This document shows positions 56,481 to 64,000 of a stretch of DNA of 64,000 bases, piece after piece. The stretch is from JACVRW01 sp963826165 (GTDB taxonomy: Bacteria; Actinomycetota; Thermoleophilia; Solirubrobacterales; Thermoleophilaceae). Each line of letters starts with the position of its first letter. Within the stretch, counting starts at the first letter, position 1. Under the pieces are notes generated by a model. It was not told the DNA's origin, did no database searches, and was given only the letters and a program-made list of their open reading frames with translations. A program made the translations under genes and the position numbers. Location of the stretch: positions 186,001 through 250,000 of the forward strand of contig CAWGWC010000017.1 in assembly GCA_963826165.1 (NCBI GenBank), in the 5' to 3' direction.

Positions 56481-58211
56481 TCAGAACAGTTGGTCGGTGA
56501 GGCCCTGTACGACGGGCCCGAGCAGGAAGGCCGGGAAGAAGGTCAGCGCGGCCACGATCACGATCGTGAAGATCAGGAGCACCACGAACGTCGGGGTGTC
56601 GGTGCGGAAGGTGCCGGGACCGAGCGGCGAGACCCGTTTGGTCACGAGCGCGCCGCCCACCGCCAGCGCGGCCACGAGCGGCACGAAGCGGCCCACGAGC
56701 ATCGCCAGGCCGCCGAGCAGGTCGGCGAAGGTGATGCCGAAGGCACCGGTGTTGGTGCCGTCGGGCTGCACGTAGCCGGTGTAGCCGGCGAAGGCCGAGC
56801 CGTTGTTGTTGGCCTGGGACGCGTAGGCGTAGAGCGTCTCCGAGAAGCCCTGAGGCCCGGCGTTGTAGATCGAGGGCGCGCCCCACTTGGTGGCGATGGC
56901 CAGCGCGGTGGTCACCAGCACCGTGAGCGGCACGAGCAGCGTGCCGATCATGACCAGCTTGATCTCCCGCGACTCGATCTTCTTGCCGAGGTACTCGGGG
57001 GTGCGCCCCACCATCAGCCCGGCGATGAACACCGCGAGTACGACGAACAGCAGCATGCCGTAGAGGCCCGAGCCCACGCCGCCGAAGACCACCTCCCCGG
57101 TCGAGATGTTGAACAGCGGCACCAGGCCGCCGATGCCGGTGAGCGAGTCGAAGGCGGCGTTGACCGCGCCGCAGGAGGCCACCGTGGTGATCGAGCTGAA
57201 CAGCGCCGAGCTCGCGAGCCCGAAGCGCACCTCCTTGCCCTCGAGGTTGCCGCCGGAGACGCCGGCGAGATGCTGGGCCGGGGTACCGTTGGCCTCGGCC
57301 ACGTAGAGCACCACCGTGGCCACCACGAACAGGAGCACCATGGCGCCGTAGATGGCCCAGCCCTGGCGGCGGTTGCCCACGAAGCGGCCGAAGGTGTAGG
57401 TGAGCCCGGCGGGGATCACCAGGATCAGCAGCATCTGGAAGAAGTTCGCGAAGCCGCTGGGGTTCTCGAACGGCATCGCGCTGTTCACGTTGAAGAAGCC
57501 GCCTCCGTTGGTGCCCAGCAGCTTGATGGCCTCCTGCGAGGCCACGGGCCCGAGAGCCAGGGTCTGATCGGCTCCCTGGACGGTGCTGAAGGTCTCGTAG
57601 GGCGAGAGGTTCTGAATCACGCCCTGCGACACGAGCACGAGCGCGGCCACGAACGATATGGGGAGCAGCACGTAGAGGATGGTTCGCGTCAGGTCCTGCC
57701 AGAAGTTGCCGAGCGCCGAGCCGCTGCGGGCCGCGAAGCCGCGAATGACCGCCACCGCCACCGAGATGCCCACGGCCGCCGAGATGAAGTTCTGCACAGC
57801 CAGGCCGGCCATCTGCGAGAAGTAGGTCATCGTGGTCTCGCCGCCGTAGAACTGCCAGTTGGTGTTGGAGATGAACGACGACGTGGTGTTGAAGGTCACG
57901 TCCCAGGTGGCAGAGTCGAAGCCCTCCGGGTTGAACGGGTGGATGCCCTGGGTGCGCAGCACCACGTACAGCGCGATCCAGAAGACGCCGGAGAAGATCA
58001 GCGCGCTGCGCGCGTACTGCTTCCAGTTCTGGCCGGCGTCGGGTGTGACGCGCAGGACGCGGTAGAGCAGCCGCTCGAGCGGACCGAGCGCCCGAGCGAG
58101 CAGCAGCGGCTCGCCCCGGTAGACGCGGGCCATGTAGCCGCCCACCAGCGGCGTCAGCGCGGTGAGGACCGCCACGTAGAGGGCGATCTCGAGCCAGCCG
58201 CGCGCGGTCAC
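56481..58211 (-). CDS. kdpA: K+-transporting ATPase subunit A
   Basis: The 576-residue channel-like subunit selects K+. The four selectivity-filter segments can be seen in SNTNWQFYGGET, GTNGGGFFNVNSA, CGAVNAAFDSLTGIGG and ANNNGSAFAGYTG. About ten membrane helices. Start GTG 58211 overlaps the kdpF stop in a GTGA arrangement. Confidence 0.97.
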   Translation of the reverse strand: MTARGWLEIALYVAVLTALTPLVGGYMARVYRGEPLLLARALGPLERLLYRVLRVTPDAGQNWKQYARSALIFSGVFWIALYVVLRTQGIHPFNPEGFDSATWDVTFNTTSSFISNTNWQFYGGETTMTYFSQMAGLAVQNFISAAVGISVAVAVIRGFAARSGSALGNFWQDLTRTILYVLLPISFVAALVLVSQGVIQNLSPYETFSTVQGADQTLALGPVASQEAIKLLGTNGGGFFNVNSAMPFENPSGFANFFQMLLILVIPAGLTYTFGRFVGNRRQGWAIYGAMVLLFVVATVVLYVAEANGTPAQHLAGVSGGNLEGKEVRFGLASSALFSSITTVASCGAVNAAFDSLTGIGGLVPLFNISTGEVVFGGVGSGLYGMLLFVVLAVFIAGLMVGRTPEYLGKKIESREIKLVMIGTLLVPLTVLVTTALAIATKWGAPSIYNAGPQGFSETLYAYASQANNNGSAFAGYTGYVQPDGTNTGAFGITFADLLGGLAMLVGRFVPLVAALAVGGALVTKRVSPLGPGTFRTDTPTFVVLLIFTIVIVAALTFFPAFLLGPVVQGLTDQLF

Positions 58212-58297
58212 AGACGCTCACCCCGGACGAGCGCGAAGACGAGGTACCCGAAGACGACCAGCGACACGACGAGGCCGAACAGCTCGGCCCCGCTCAT
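58208..58297 (-). CDS. kdpF: KdpF small subunit
   Basis: A 29-residue single-helix peptide, MSGAELFGLVVSLVVFGYLV followed by FALVRGERL, with the size and pattern of KdpF, which stabilises the pump. ATG 58297 overlaps the stop of the 30-codon gene upstream, and its own stop overlaps kdpA. Confidence 0.9.
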   Translation of the reverse strand: MSGAELFGLVVSLVVFGYLVFALVRGERL

Positions 58298-58386
58298 ACT
58301 CGCTCCAGGCCCTCGATGAGGGCGAAGACGGCAGCGAAGGCCAGCAGGGCCAGGGCGACCGAGAGAGCGTCCGAGAGGAGGTCCAC
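58294..58386 (-). CDS. 30-residue membrane peptide upstream of kdpF
   Basis: The frame from GTG 58386 encodes 30 residues: a short polar start (VDLLSDAL), a hydrophobic helix (SVALALLAFAAVFALIEG) and LERV. Its TGA overlaps the kdpF ATG (ATGA), matching the coupled style of the cluster. Size and pattern suggest a second KdpF-like accessory peptide. It is too short for ordinary gene finding. Confidence 0.6.
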   Translation of the reverse strand: MDLLSDALSVALALLAFAAVFALIEGLERV

Positions 58387-58409
58387 GAGACGAGCATGGG
58401 CCCGGCCGC

Positions 58410-58458
58410 GTCAAGCCACCGTCAAGATTGCCGCGAGCTAGGTCAAGATTCCGTCAAG
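58410..58458 (-). promoter_or_regulatory. Putative KdpE operator: four CTTGAC direct repeats
   Basis: On the minus strand CTTGAC occurs four times, as two pairs (58453-58458 with 58442-58447, and 58421-58426 with 58410-58415). The spacing is 11 bases within each pair and 21 between pairs. Direct repeats at one helical turn are the usual target of OmpR/KdpE-type dimers. The site lies between kdpE and the kdpF-A-C-B genes; the outermost copy overlaps the kdpE stop. Confidence 0.65.
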
Positions 58459-59143
58459 CCGCGAAGCGGTAGCCCACACCGGGGTCGGTGACGATGTAGC
58501 GCGGCCGTCCGGGCTCGGGCTCGATCTTGCCGCGCAGGTTGGCCAGGTGCACCCGCAGCACCCTGGTGTCGTCCTCATAGCCCTGTCCCCACACCGCCTT
58601 CAGCAGGGTGCGGTGGGTGAGCAGCCGGCCGCGGCCCTGCATGAGCACCCGCAGCAGATCGAACTCCTTGGGCGTGAGGTGCACGTCGCGGTCCTCGATT
58701 GTCACGCGATGGGCGGCCAGGTCGAGGGCCAGGCCCTCGGCGCGGAGCACCGGGTCGCCGGCCACCGGCGTGGCGGCGGAGCGGCGCAACCCGCGGTTCA
58801 GGCGGGCCACCAGCTCGCCCGGCGCGAAGGGCTTGGTCACGTAATCGTCGGCGCCGGCGTCGAGCGCGCGGATCTTCTCGGTCTCTTCGCCCACCGCGGA
58901 CAGCACGATGATCGGCATCTCGCTCCATTCGCGGATCGCGCGGCACACCTCCACGCCGTCCCCGTCGGGCAGTACGAGATCGAGGATGGCCGCGTCCGGT
59001 GGCTGCACCGCGGCTGCCTCGAGCGCCTCGGTGGCGGTGGCCGCGGTGACCGGTTCGAAGCCGGCGTCGCGGAGAATCACCTTCAGAGCGCGCAGGATCT
59101 GCAGCTCGTCGTCGCAGACGAGCACGCGCGAACCCGTGCTCAC
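58454..59143 (-). CDS. kdpE: KdpE-type response regulator
   Basis: The 229-residue OmpR-family regulator has receiver motifs LVCDDELQ, AAILDLVLPDGDG (phosphorylated Asp), IIVLSAVGEE and YVTKPFAPGEL. The winged helix shows HLTPKEFDLLRVLMQGRGR and IVTDPGVGYRF. GTG 59143 overlaps the kinase stop. It should activate kdp transcription, probably through the CTTGAC repeats just downstream. Confidence 0.95.
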   Translation of the reverse strand: MSTGSRVLVCDDELQILRALKVILRDAGFEPVTAATATEALEAAAVQPPDAAILDLVLPDGDGVEVCRAIREWSEMPIIVLSAVGEETEKIRALDAGADDYVTKPFAPGELVARLNRGLRRSAATPVAGDPVLRAEGLALDLAAHRVTIEDRDVHLTPKEFDLLRVLMQGRGRLLTHRTLLKAVWGQGYEDDTRVLRVHLANLRGKIEPEPGRPRYIVTDPGVGYRFAA

Positions 59144-60546
59144 GGCTCGGCGGACCCCTCGACCGCCGCCGTGCTTGCGGGAGTTTCGGCGGGGATCGGG
59201 AGCTGAATCACGAAGCTCGTGCCCTGGCCGGGCAGGGACTCGGCCCGGATCCGGCCGCCGTTGGCTTCGAGAAAGCCGCGCGCGATGGCCAGGCCGAGGC
59301 CCGAGCCCTCCGTGCCCCCGCGCTCGCGGACGCGGTGGAAGGGCTCGAACACGCGCTCGAGCTCTCCGCTGGGAATGCCGGGCCCGCGATCGGCCACACG
59401 CAGGATCGCGAACTTCCCTGCCGCACGGCCGCGAACGGCCACCGGCTCGCGGCCGGCGAAGCGGCTCGAGTTCTCGATCACGTTGGCCAGGGCGCGCTCG
59501 AGCTGCGCGGCGTCTGCGCGTATCAGCGGGAGGTCGTCGTCGAGCTCGAGGTCGTAGCCGCCAGGGGGCGCCGGCACGGAGTCGATGGCCGCCCGCACCA
59601 ACTCCTCTACCGAGCACCAATCGGGTCGTGGGTCGGCGCCACCCGCCTGGAGCCGCGACAGGTCGAGCAGGTTGTCCACGAGCCGGGACAGGCGGTCGCC
59701 CTCGTCGGCGATCACCGAGGCGAGCTCGCGCCGCTGCTCGTCGTCGAGCGTCGCGGAGGTCAGGCCGCCGGCTGCGGTGGTGATCGCGGTGAGCGGCGAG
59801 CGCAGATCGTGGGAGACGGTGCGCAGCAGGGTCGTCTTCACCACGTTGCTGCGCCTCAGAGCCTTCGTCTCGATCACCTGGGCCTCGAGCTCGTCACGCC
59901 GGCGGGCGGCGCCCAGGAGGGTCTCGAGCGCGGGAATCACGCGGTCCTGCAGGGCGTCCAGCACCACCGGGTCGGTGCTCTTCGGCACCAGCATCGTGCC
60001 GATGCGGCTGCCGTCCACGATCAGGGGCAGCGCGCGCCGCCGGTCGTCCGAGTCGACCCAGTTCAGCTCCACCGACACGCTGGCCAGCCCGTACGCCTCG
60101 GCGATCCGCTTGGCCACGGACCGCAGCGACTCCGCGCCGCTGGCGCCGCCCAGGAGCAGCCGTGCCATCTCGGCTGTCAGGTCAGCCTCGCGGCGGCCGC
60201 GCTCGGCCTCCTCGGCGCGACCCCGCGCCGAATCGGCCAGCGTGCTCGTCACCACCGCCGCGACCATGAACACCGCCAGAGCCACCCAGTTCTCGCCGTT
60301 GGCGATGTCGAACTGCCCGGTGGGGGGGATGTGGAAGAAGTTCCAGGCCACGGCGCTCAGCACGCCGGTCAGCACGCCCTGCCAAAGGCCCCAATAGGAG
60401 GACACGAGCAGCACGGCGAGCATGTACACCACCCCCGTGGACACCACGGGGACGATCTCCTTGAGCCCGTAGATGACCGCGGTGGTGAGCGCCACCACGG
60501 CCACGCTCACGAGCAGCCCGGTGACCGGCGAGCGCCGGGCGGTCAT
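59140..60546 (-). CDS. kdpD: Membrane histidine kinase, C-terminal half of KdpD
   Basis: The 468-residue protein begins directly with the membrane part of KdpD (DUF4118-type helices: GLLVSVAVVALTTAVIYGL, VVYMLAVLLVSSYWGLWQG). It continues with a GAF-like domain, HisKA (TVSHDLRSPLTAITTA) and the ATPase (NVIENSSRFAG, RVADRGPGIPSGE, GSGLGLAIARGF). The N-terminal KdpD/USP part is absent and is encoded separately at 52702-53811. It overlaps kdpE at its end and the SDR gene at its start. Confidence 0.94.
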   Translation of the reverse strand: MTARRSPVTGLLVSVAVVALTTAVIYGLKEIVPVVSTGVVYMLAVLLVSSYWGLWQGVLTGVLSAVAWNFFHIPPTGQFDIANGENWVALAVFMVAAVVTSTLADSARGRAEEAERGRREADLTAEMARLLLGGASGAESLRSVAKRIAEAYGLASVSVELNWVDSDDRRRALPLIVDGSRIGTMLVPKSTDPVVLDALQDRVIPALETLLGAARRRDELEAQVIETKALRRSNVVKTTLLRTVSHDLRSPLTAITTAAGGLTSATLDDEQRRELASVIADEGDRLSRLVDNLLDLSRLQAGGADPRPDWCSVEELVRAAIDSVPAPPGGYDLELDDDLPLIRADAAQLERALANVIENSSRFAGREPVAVRGRAAGKFAILRVADRGPGIPSGELERVFEPFHRVRERGGTEGSGLGLAIARGFLEANGGRIRAESLPGQGTSFVIQLPIPAETPASTAAVEGSAEP

Positions 60547-61289
60547 ACGCCCTGGGTCAGGCCGCCGTCGACGAGGAGCGACACGCCCGTGATGTAGCCC
60601 GCGCGCTCCGAGCACAGAAAGGCGGCGGCCGCGCCCATGTCCTCCGGCGAGCCGGTGCGAGCGGCGGGGATCTCCTCGCGCGCGGCCTTCTCGGCGGCGT
60701 CGGGTGACTCGTAGAGCGAGAACAGGCGCTCGGTGGCGATTCGTCCCGGCAGCAGGGAGTTGAAGGTGATGCCGCTGCTCGCGTGTTGCCGGGCCAGGGT
60801 CTTGAAGGCGGCCACGATCCCGGGCCGGTGGGAGTTGGAGAGCATCAGCGCCGGGTTGGGCTCGAGCACGGTCGAGGAGGCCACGTTCAGCACGCGGCCA
60901 AACCCTCGCTCGGCCATGCCGGGAACGACCCTCGCGATCAGCTCGATCGGCGCGACCACGAGCTCGCGGTGCGCCTGCTCCCACTGATCGCGGCTGAAGC
61001 CGAGCGGATCGCCGCCCGGCGGACCGCCGGTGTTGGTCACGACGATGTCGAGCGGGCCGAGGTCGCTCTCCACGCCGCGGACGAGCTTGTCGATGGCGTC
61101 GAGGTCGAGGGTGTCGTGCACCACCGGGTGTGCTCCCAGCGGCTCGGCCTCGGCGGCCAGGCGCTCGCCGTTTCTCGCGCTCATCGCCACCCGGGCTCCC
61201 TCGGCAGCGAGCGCGGCGGCGATCCCCAGACCGATGCCCTGAGACGCGCCCATGACCAGCGCCACCTTGTCCTTCAGACCCAGGTCCAC
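60543..61289 (-). CDS. SDR-family oxidoreductase
   Basis: The 248-residue protein has LVMGASQGIGLGIAAAL (cofactor loop) and VTNTGGPPGGDP, then LNVASSTVLEPNP and a C-terminal YITGVSLLVDGG. The catalytic Tyr of the YxxxK motif is replaced: the expected segment reads LSNSHRPGIVAAFKTLA. This places it in a divergent SDR group in which oxidoreductase activity is uncertain. GTG 61289. The end overlaps the kinase start (ATGA), so it may be transcribed with the kdp regulators although no functional link is known. Confidence 0.85.
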   Translation of the reverse strand: MDLGLKDKVALVMGASQGIGLGIAAALAAEGARVAMSARNGERLAAEAEPLGAHPVVHDTLDLDAIDKLVRGVESDLGPLDIVVTNTGGPPGGDPLGFSRDQWEQAHRELVVAPIELIARVVPGMAERGFGRVLNVASSTVLEPNPALMLSNSHRPGIVAAFKTLARQHASSGITFNSLLPGRIATERLFSLYESPDAAEKAAREEIPAARTGSPEDMGAAAAFLCSERAGYITGVSLLVDGGLTQGV

Positions 61290-61332
61290 CGCCTGCCAGC
61301 GTACTCGCGTGCTACCGGTGTAGGGTCGGCGC

Positions 61333-61548
61333 GTGCCCGGCCTGCGCATCCTGCTTCGGCTGGCGCCCTTCCTCGTGGGCGCCATTGCCGCGGCGGTCTG
61401 GCTGCGCCGGCGCCGCCTCGAGCGCGCGCCGCTGCCGCCGCCGCCGGCCCGGCCGGCGCTTGCCCCGGTGCCCGCGCCCGAACCCGCCGTGGACGAGCCG
61501 ATCTCGATCGTCACGGTGGTCGACGACCTGCTCGAGATAGGGCGCTGA
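61333..61548 (+). CDS. Small single-pass membrane protein
   Basis: From GTG 61333 a 71-residue protein with one helix (LAPFLVGAIAAAVWL), a basic RRRR stop-transfer segment, a Pro/Ala-rich stretch and an acidic end (SIVTVVDDLLEIGR). Topology N-out is likely. It is divergent from the SDR gene. No family is recognised. Confidence 0.55.
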   Translation: MPGLRILLRLAPFLVGAIAAAVWLRRRRLERAPLPPPPARPALAPVPAPEPAVDEPISIVTVVDDLLEIGR

Positions 61549-61567
61549 CCTCCCCGGATCCGGACTC

Positions 61568-61584
61568 GCCTCGGTTGCCGAGGC
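61568..61584 (+). terminator. Short hairpin after the small membrane gene
   Basis: Perfect 7-bp stem gcctcgg/ccgaggc with a 3-base loop, 20 bases after the stop at 61548 and before the c-di-AMP riboswitch. No T-run follows; a weak terminator is the likely role. Confidence 0.4.
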
Positions 61585-61620
61585 ACCCGATCTGCTTGGA
61601 TGTACGACTTCAATTCGAAC

Positions 61621-61754
61621 TGCCGAGTTCTCGCCGTCCCGACGGCGAGGAGCGGGGGACCCACTGCGGCCGTGATGGCCGCCGGGGCGAATCGCGCGTA
61701 ATCGCTGCGTAGCGCCACTTTCCGGCGCGAGCCCGACAGCTCACCTCGTAGGCA
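61621..61754 (+). promoter_or_regulatory. Cyclic di-AMP (ydaO-yuaA) riboswitch
   Basis: Upstream of the Rpf-like gene lie the conserved blocks of the actinobacterial ydaO motif in order: tgccgag at the start, gcgggggacccac, gccgccggggcgaatcg, and gcccgacagctcacctcgta ending in ggca. The end tgcc/ggca can pair as P1. The riboswitch ends about 20 bases before the GTG. In actinobacteria this class commonly turns off resuscitation-factor and other wall-hydrolase genes when c-di-AMP is high. Confidence 0.85.
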
Positions 61755-61774
61755 TCAGGAAAGGGGACACGAAG

Positions 61775-62368
61775 GTGAGAGGGATCGTCGATGCCGTTCG
61801 TCGGCCGCATGCCGGCTTGGGCCTGTTGGTGGCGCTGACACTCATGTGCGCCGCCGCGCCCGCCGCGGGCGCCGACACGGTGAGCGCGACCGCCTCGAGC
61901 GAGGTTGTGGTCGAGCGCGGCCATCGCGGATCCGCCGTGCGCCAGATCCAACGCCGGCTGGGCATCCCGGCCGACGGCGTGTTCGGCCCGCAGACCGAGC
62001 GTGCCGTGCGGCGCTTCCAGCGTTCCAACGGACTCGTGGTGGACGGCGTCGTCGGGCCGCAGACCCGTGGCAGCCTCGGCCTGCAGCCGTTCAGCCGCAG
62101 CTCGGTCAGGCGCAAGGGGCGCTCACGTGCTCGCGGCACCAACATTCCCGCGATACTCGAGGCGATCGCCCAGTGCGAGTCCGGAGGCAACCCGCGCGCG
62201 ATCTCTCCAGGTGGTCAGTACCGAGGCAAGTACCAGTTCAGCCAGGGCACCTGGGAGGGTCTCGGCGGCAAGGGCGATCCCGCCAAGGCGCCCGAGTGGA
62301 AGCAGGATCGTCTCGCGCTCAAGCTGTACCGCCAGCGCGGCAACGCGCCCTGGCCCAACTGTCCCTAG
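61775..62368 (+). CDS. Rpf-like transglycosylase with peptidoglycan-binding domain
   Basis: The 197-residue protein has a signal peptide (LGLLVALTLMCAAAPAAGA). A peptidoglycan-binding module follows (GSAVRQIQRRLGIPADGVFG, FQRSNGLVVDGVVG). The C-terminal transglycosylase-like/Rpf domain has catalytic Glu in AIAQCESGGNPRAIS and YRGKYQFSQGTWEGLGG. It should cleave wall glycan during growth or resuscitation. The ribosome site is aaagggga before GTG. It is controlled by the c-di-AMP riboswitch directly upstream. Confidence 0.95.
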   Translation: MRGIVDAVRRPHAGLGLLVALTLMCAAAPAAGADTVSATASSEVVVERGHRGSAVRQIQRRLGIPADGVFGPQTERAVRRFQRSNGLVVDGVVGPQTRGSLGLQPFSRSSVRRKGRSRARGTNIPAILEAIAQCESGGNPRAISPGGQYRGKYQFSQGTWEGLGGKGDPAKAPEWKQDRLALKLYRQRGNAPWPNCP

Positions 62369-62470
62369 GGGCGGTGAGGAGAGACCGGGCGGTCTATGCA
62401 CCCTTCGGTTGATTGCGGTTGAGCCCTTCGGCCGATGGCGGGGGAGCCGAAGCGCCGTAGCTTGAGGTTC

Positions 62471-62839
62471 ATGACCCGCCTGGCCCGTACGGCCGAGCTC
62501 ATGCGCATCGCCCCTCACGTCTACGGCGCAGCCGTGGCGGCGTCGCGTGACGAGCGTGCCGCGGCGCGGATCACGGAGGGAGTGCTCGCCCAGGCGGCCG
62601 CCGAGACGGTGATCGACCGTGACCGGCTGGTGGAGCGGGCGATCCTGATGGGGGTCCGCAGCGAGCCGGCGTCCTGCTTCTCGGGCATGGACCCCCTCGG
62701 CCGCGAGACCGTGGCCCTGGCCCGGCTTGCCGGCTACTCGACGACCCGGATCGCCACCAGCCTCGGAATCGGGACCGACCTCGTCAAGGAGAGCATGCTG
62801 TCCGCGCTGCGAAGGGACAGGGCACGAGCGGCCTCCTGA
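62471..62839 (+). CDS. Small protein with sigma-70 region 4-like HTH
   Basis: From ATG 62471, preceded by tgagg, the protein has 122 residues; an ATG at 62435 is also in frame. The C-terminal half (DPLGRETVALARLAGYSTTRI followed by ATSLGIGTDLVKESMLSALRR) follows the region 4 HTH pattern of ECF sigma factors. The N-terminal half lacks a recognisable region 2. It may be a DNA-binding regulator or a sigma-like co-factor. Genes on both sides are wall or signal related, but no target is known. Confidence 0.65.
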   Translation: MTRLARTAELMRIAPHVYGAAVAASRDERAAARITEGVLAQAAAETVIDRDRLVERAILMGVRSEPASCFSGMDPLGRETVALARLAGYSTTRIATSLGIGTDLVKESMLSALRRDRARAAS

Positions 62840-62853
62840 GCCGGGCGCGGCCC

Positions 62854-63498
62854 TCAGTCGAGGTGGCGCGCCGCGAAGGCCGCAGCCTCGGCGCGGTTGC
62901 GGAAGCGCAGCTTCTCGAGCACGTGGCGCACGTGTGTCTTGACCGTGGCCTCGCTGATCACCAGGCGTTCCGCGATCTCCCGGTTTCGCAGTCCCTCCGC
63001 GAGCAGGGCGAGGACCTCGCGCTCCCGCTCGCTCAGCGCAGCCAGCGGATCGGCCTCCTCGGGCGCCGCGCCGGCCAGCTCCCTCAGCAGCCGGTTGGCC
63101 ATCGAAGCGGGTATCCGCGGCTCGCCGGCACCCGCTCCGAGCACGGCCCCGATCAGCTCGGCGGGCGCGATGTCCTTCAGCAGGTAGCCGGCTGCCCCGA
63201 CGCGCAGGGACGCGTACAGGTCCGGTTCCTGCTCCGACACGGTGAGGATCATCACCTCGGTGCCGGGACAGCGCTGGCGGATCGCGGCGCAGGCCTCGAT
63301 CCCGCCCACGTCCGGCATGTTCAGGTCGAGCAGCGCCACGTCGGGCCGCCGCCGCTCACTCAGCGCGATCGCCTCGCGGCCGCCGGCGGCGAGACCGACC
63401 ACCTCGATGCGCTCGTCGCTACCGAGCAGCGCGGCCGTGCCCTCTCGCATCAGCCGGTGATCGTCGGCGATCAGCACGCGTACGGGTGTGTCGTCCAT
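62854..63498 (-). CDS. NarL/LuxR-family response regulator
   Basis: The 214-residue protein has the receiver motifs VLIADDHRLMREG, VALLDLNMPDVGG (phosphorylated Asp), MILTVSEQE and YLLKDIAPAEL. The LuxR HTH follows (LSEREREVLALLAEGLRNREIAERL, of which ISEATVKTHVRHVLEKL is the recognition part). ATG 63498. It is divergent from a GAF-containing sensor gene with a short gap, so they are a likely two-component pair. Confidence 0.94.
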   Translation of the reverse strand: MDDTPVRVLIADDHRLMREGTAALLGSDERIEVVGLAAGGREAIALSERRRPDVALLDLNMPDVGGIEACAAIRQRCPGTEVMILTVSEQEPDLYASLRVGAAGYLLKDIAPAELIGAVLGAGAGEPRIPASMANRLLRELAGAAPEEADPLAALSEREREVLALLAEGLRNREIAERLVISEATVKTHVRHVLEKLRFRNRAEAAAFAARHLD

Positions 63499-63528
63499 GA
63501 CTAGCCCGGAAGTATGGTGGGAGCGGTA

Positions 63529-64000
63529 GTGACCACCGAGCAGAGGCCCATCGGCGAGGCCGCCGCTCCGGTCGGGCAGCCCGGTCCGGAGGTCCTCGCG
63601 GCGTTCGGAGCCCTCGGGCGCGTGGCCCGGGCGCTGGTCGGGTCCGGGAGTCTGAGCCTTCTCGCCGAGCGGGCGCTGGACGAGATGCGCGAGGCCCTCG
63701 GCCTGGAGCTGGTCGCGCTCTACCTGCCGCGGGTGGGTGAGCGGCCGGCGCTCCAGCGCTACATCTCGTCGGAGCGGGCCGGTGCCGCGACGCATGCTCG
63801 CGACGAGGTGGCCTTCGAAGACGCCGCCTGGCGCCTGGCGGTCGCGAGCGGGGCGCCCCTCGTCTTCCGCGACGAGGCGAGCTGGCTCGTTCCGAACCCG
63901 TTCGAGCCGCCGGCGCAGTCGTGGCTCGTGATGCCGCTGGTCTCCGAGAAGAGCCTTGTAGGCGTGGTGGTGGCCGCGGCGGCGCGGCCGCTCGCACTCG
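63529..64000 (+). CDS. GAF-domain sensor protein (3' end outside window)
   Basis: The frame is open from 63514 to the edge of the window. GTG 63529 is chosen because gggag lies seven bases upstream; ATG 63514 is also possible. The visible ~157 residues start with a polar segment, then LGRVARALVGSGSLSLLAERALDEM and a GAF-type fold (LGLELVALYLPR, LVFRDEASWLVP, SWLVMPLVSEKSLVGVVVAA). Together with the divergent NarL-type regulator this is probably the sensor histidine kinase of the pair. The kinase part itself is not in the window. Confidence 0.75.
   Translation, partial: MTTEQRPIGEAAAPVGQPGPEVLAAFGALGRVARALVGSGSLSLLAERALDEMREALGLELVALYLPRVGERPALQRYISSERAGAATHARDEVAFEDAAWRLAVASGAPLVFRDEASWLVPNPFEPPAQSWLVMPLVSEKSLVGVVVAAAARPLAL

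Overview
The window is very GC-rich DNA with short intergenic gaps, many GTG starts and 4-base ATGA/GTGA gene overlaps. The gene content (LuxR-type ATPase regulators, MMPL exporter, Rpf-like transglycosylase on a c-di-AMP riboswitch, B12 riboswitch, cydAB, Kdp system, no outer-membrane genes) points to an actinomycete-grade Gram-positive. A Thermoleophilia/Solirubrobacterales-like genome is my best guess, but that is inference and not a database result.

Layout. 0-8.4 kb: end of a histidine phosphatase, a frameshifted membrane protein, cytochrome bd oxidase (cydAB plus a small membrane protein), a secreted 5'-nucleotidase-like enzyme and a frameshifted metallo-beta-lactamase/rhodanese protein. 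8.4-17.6 kb: a large LuxR-type regulator followed by an MMPL exporter, a Fur-family regulator, a haloalkane-dehalogenase-like hydrolase, superoxide dismutase, an EEP-family enzyme, tRNA-Leu(CAG) and a fatty-acid-hydroxylase-like protein. 17.7-22.6 kb: a cell-surface region holding a protein that joins a peptidoglycan-binding domain, a membrane segment and a degenerate serine-recombinase domain. It also holds a ~940-residue anchored protein built from 11-residue repeats, and a small gene behind a CRP-like palindrome.

22.8-30.6 kb is the most striking part. A cobalamin riboswitch precedes six genes joined by 4-base overlaps: three exported DUF4430 (transcobalamin beta-domain-like) proteins, an EcfT permease, a double EcfA ATPase, and an EcfS component fused to an exported alpha/alpha-toroid domain. 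Together they carry both folds of eukaryotic transcobalamin/intrinsic factor beside an ECF importer. I propose a bacterial transcobalamin-like B12 capture system.

30.6-45.6 kb: SDR, glpD-folP-phosphodiesterase operon, SRPBCC protein, both enzymes of cyclic 2,3-diphosphoglycerate synthesis, a Rho-like protein with a broken P-loop, a secreted cupredoxin protein, a haloacid-dehalogenase-like enzyme, a two-component system joined to a CpaB-like protein, and a STAND ATPase/HTH regulator. 45.6-52.7 kb: two genes sharing an upstream element, rpiA, lon and a secreted beta-lactamase-fold hydrolase. 52.7-61.3 kb: a kdp locus in unusual order (F-A-C-B) with KdpD split into two genes and a tandem-repeat operator. 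61.3-64 kb: c-di-AMP riboswitch plus transglycosylase, a sigma-region-4-like protein and a divergent NarL-type two-component pair that runs off the end.

Six single-base indels break four minus-strand genes in the first 22 kb. In every case restoring the indel gives an exact whole-codon length, so sequence error or very recent decay is likely.
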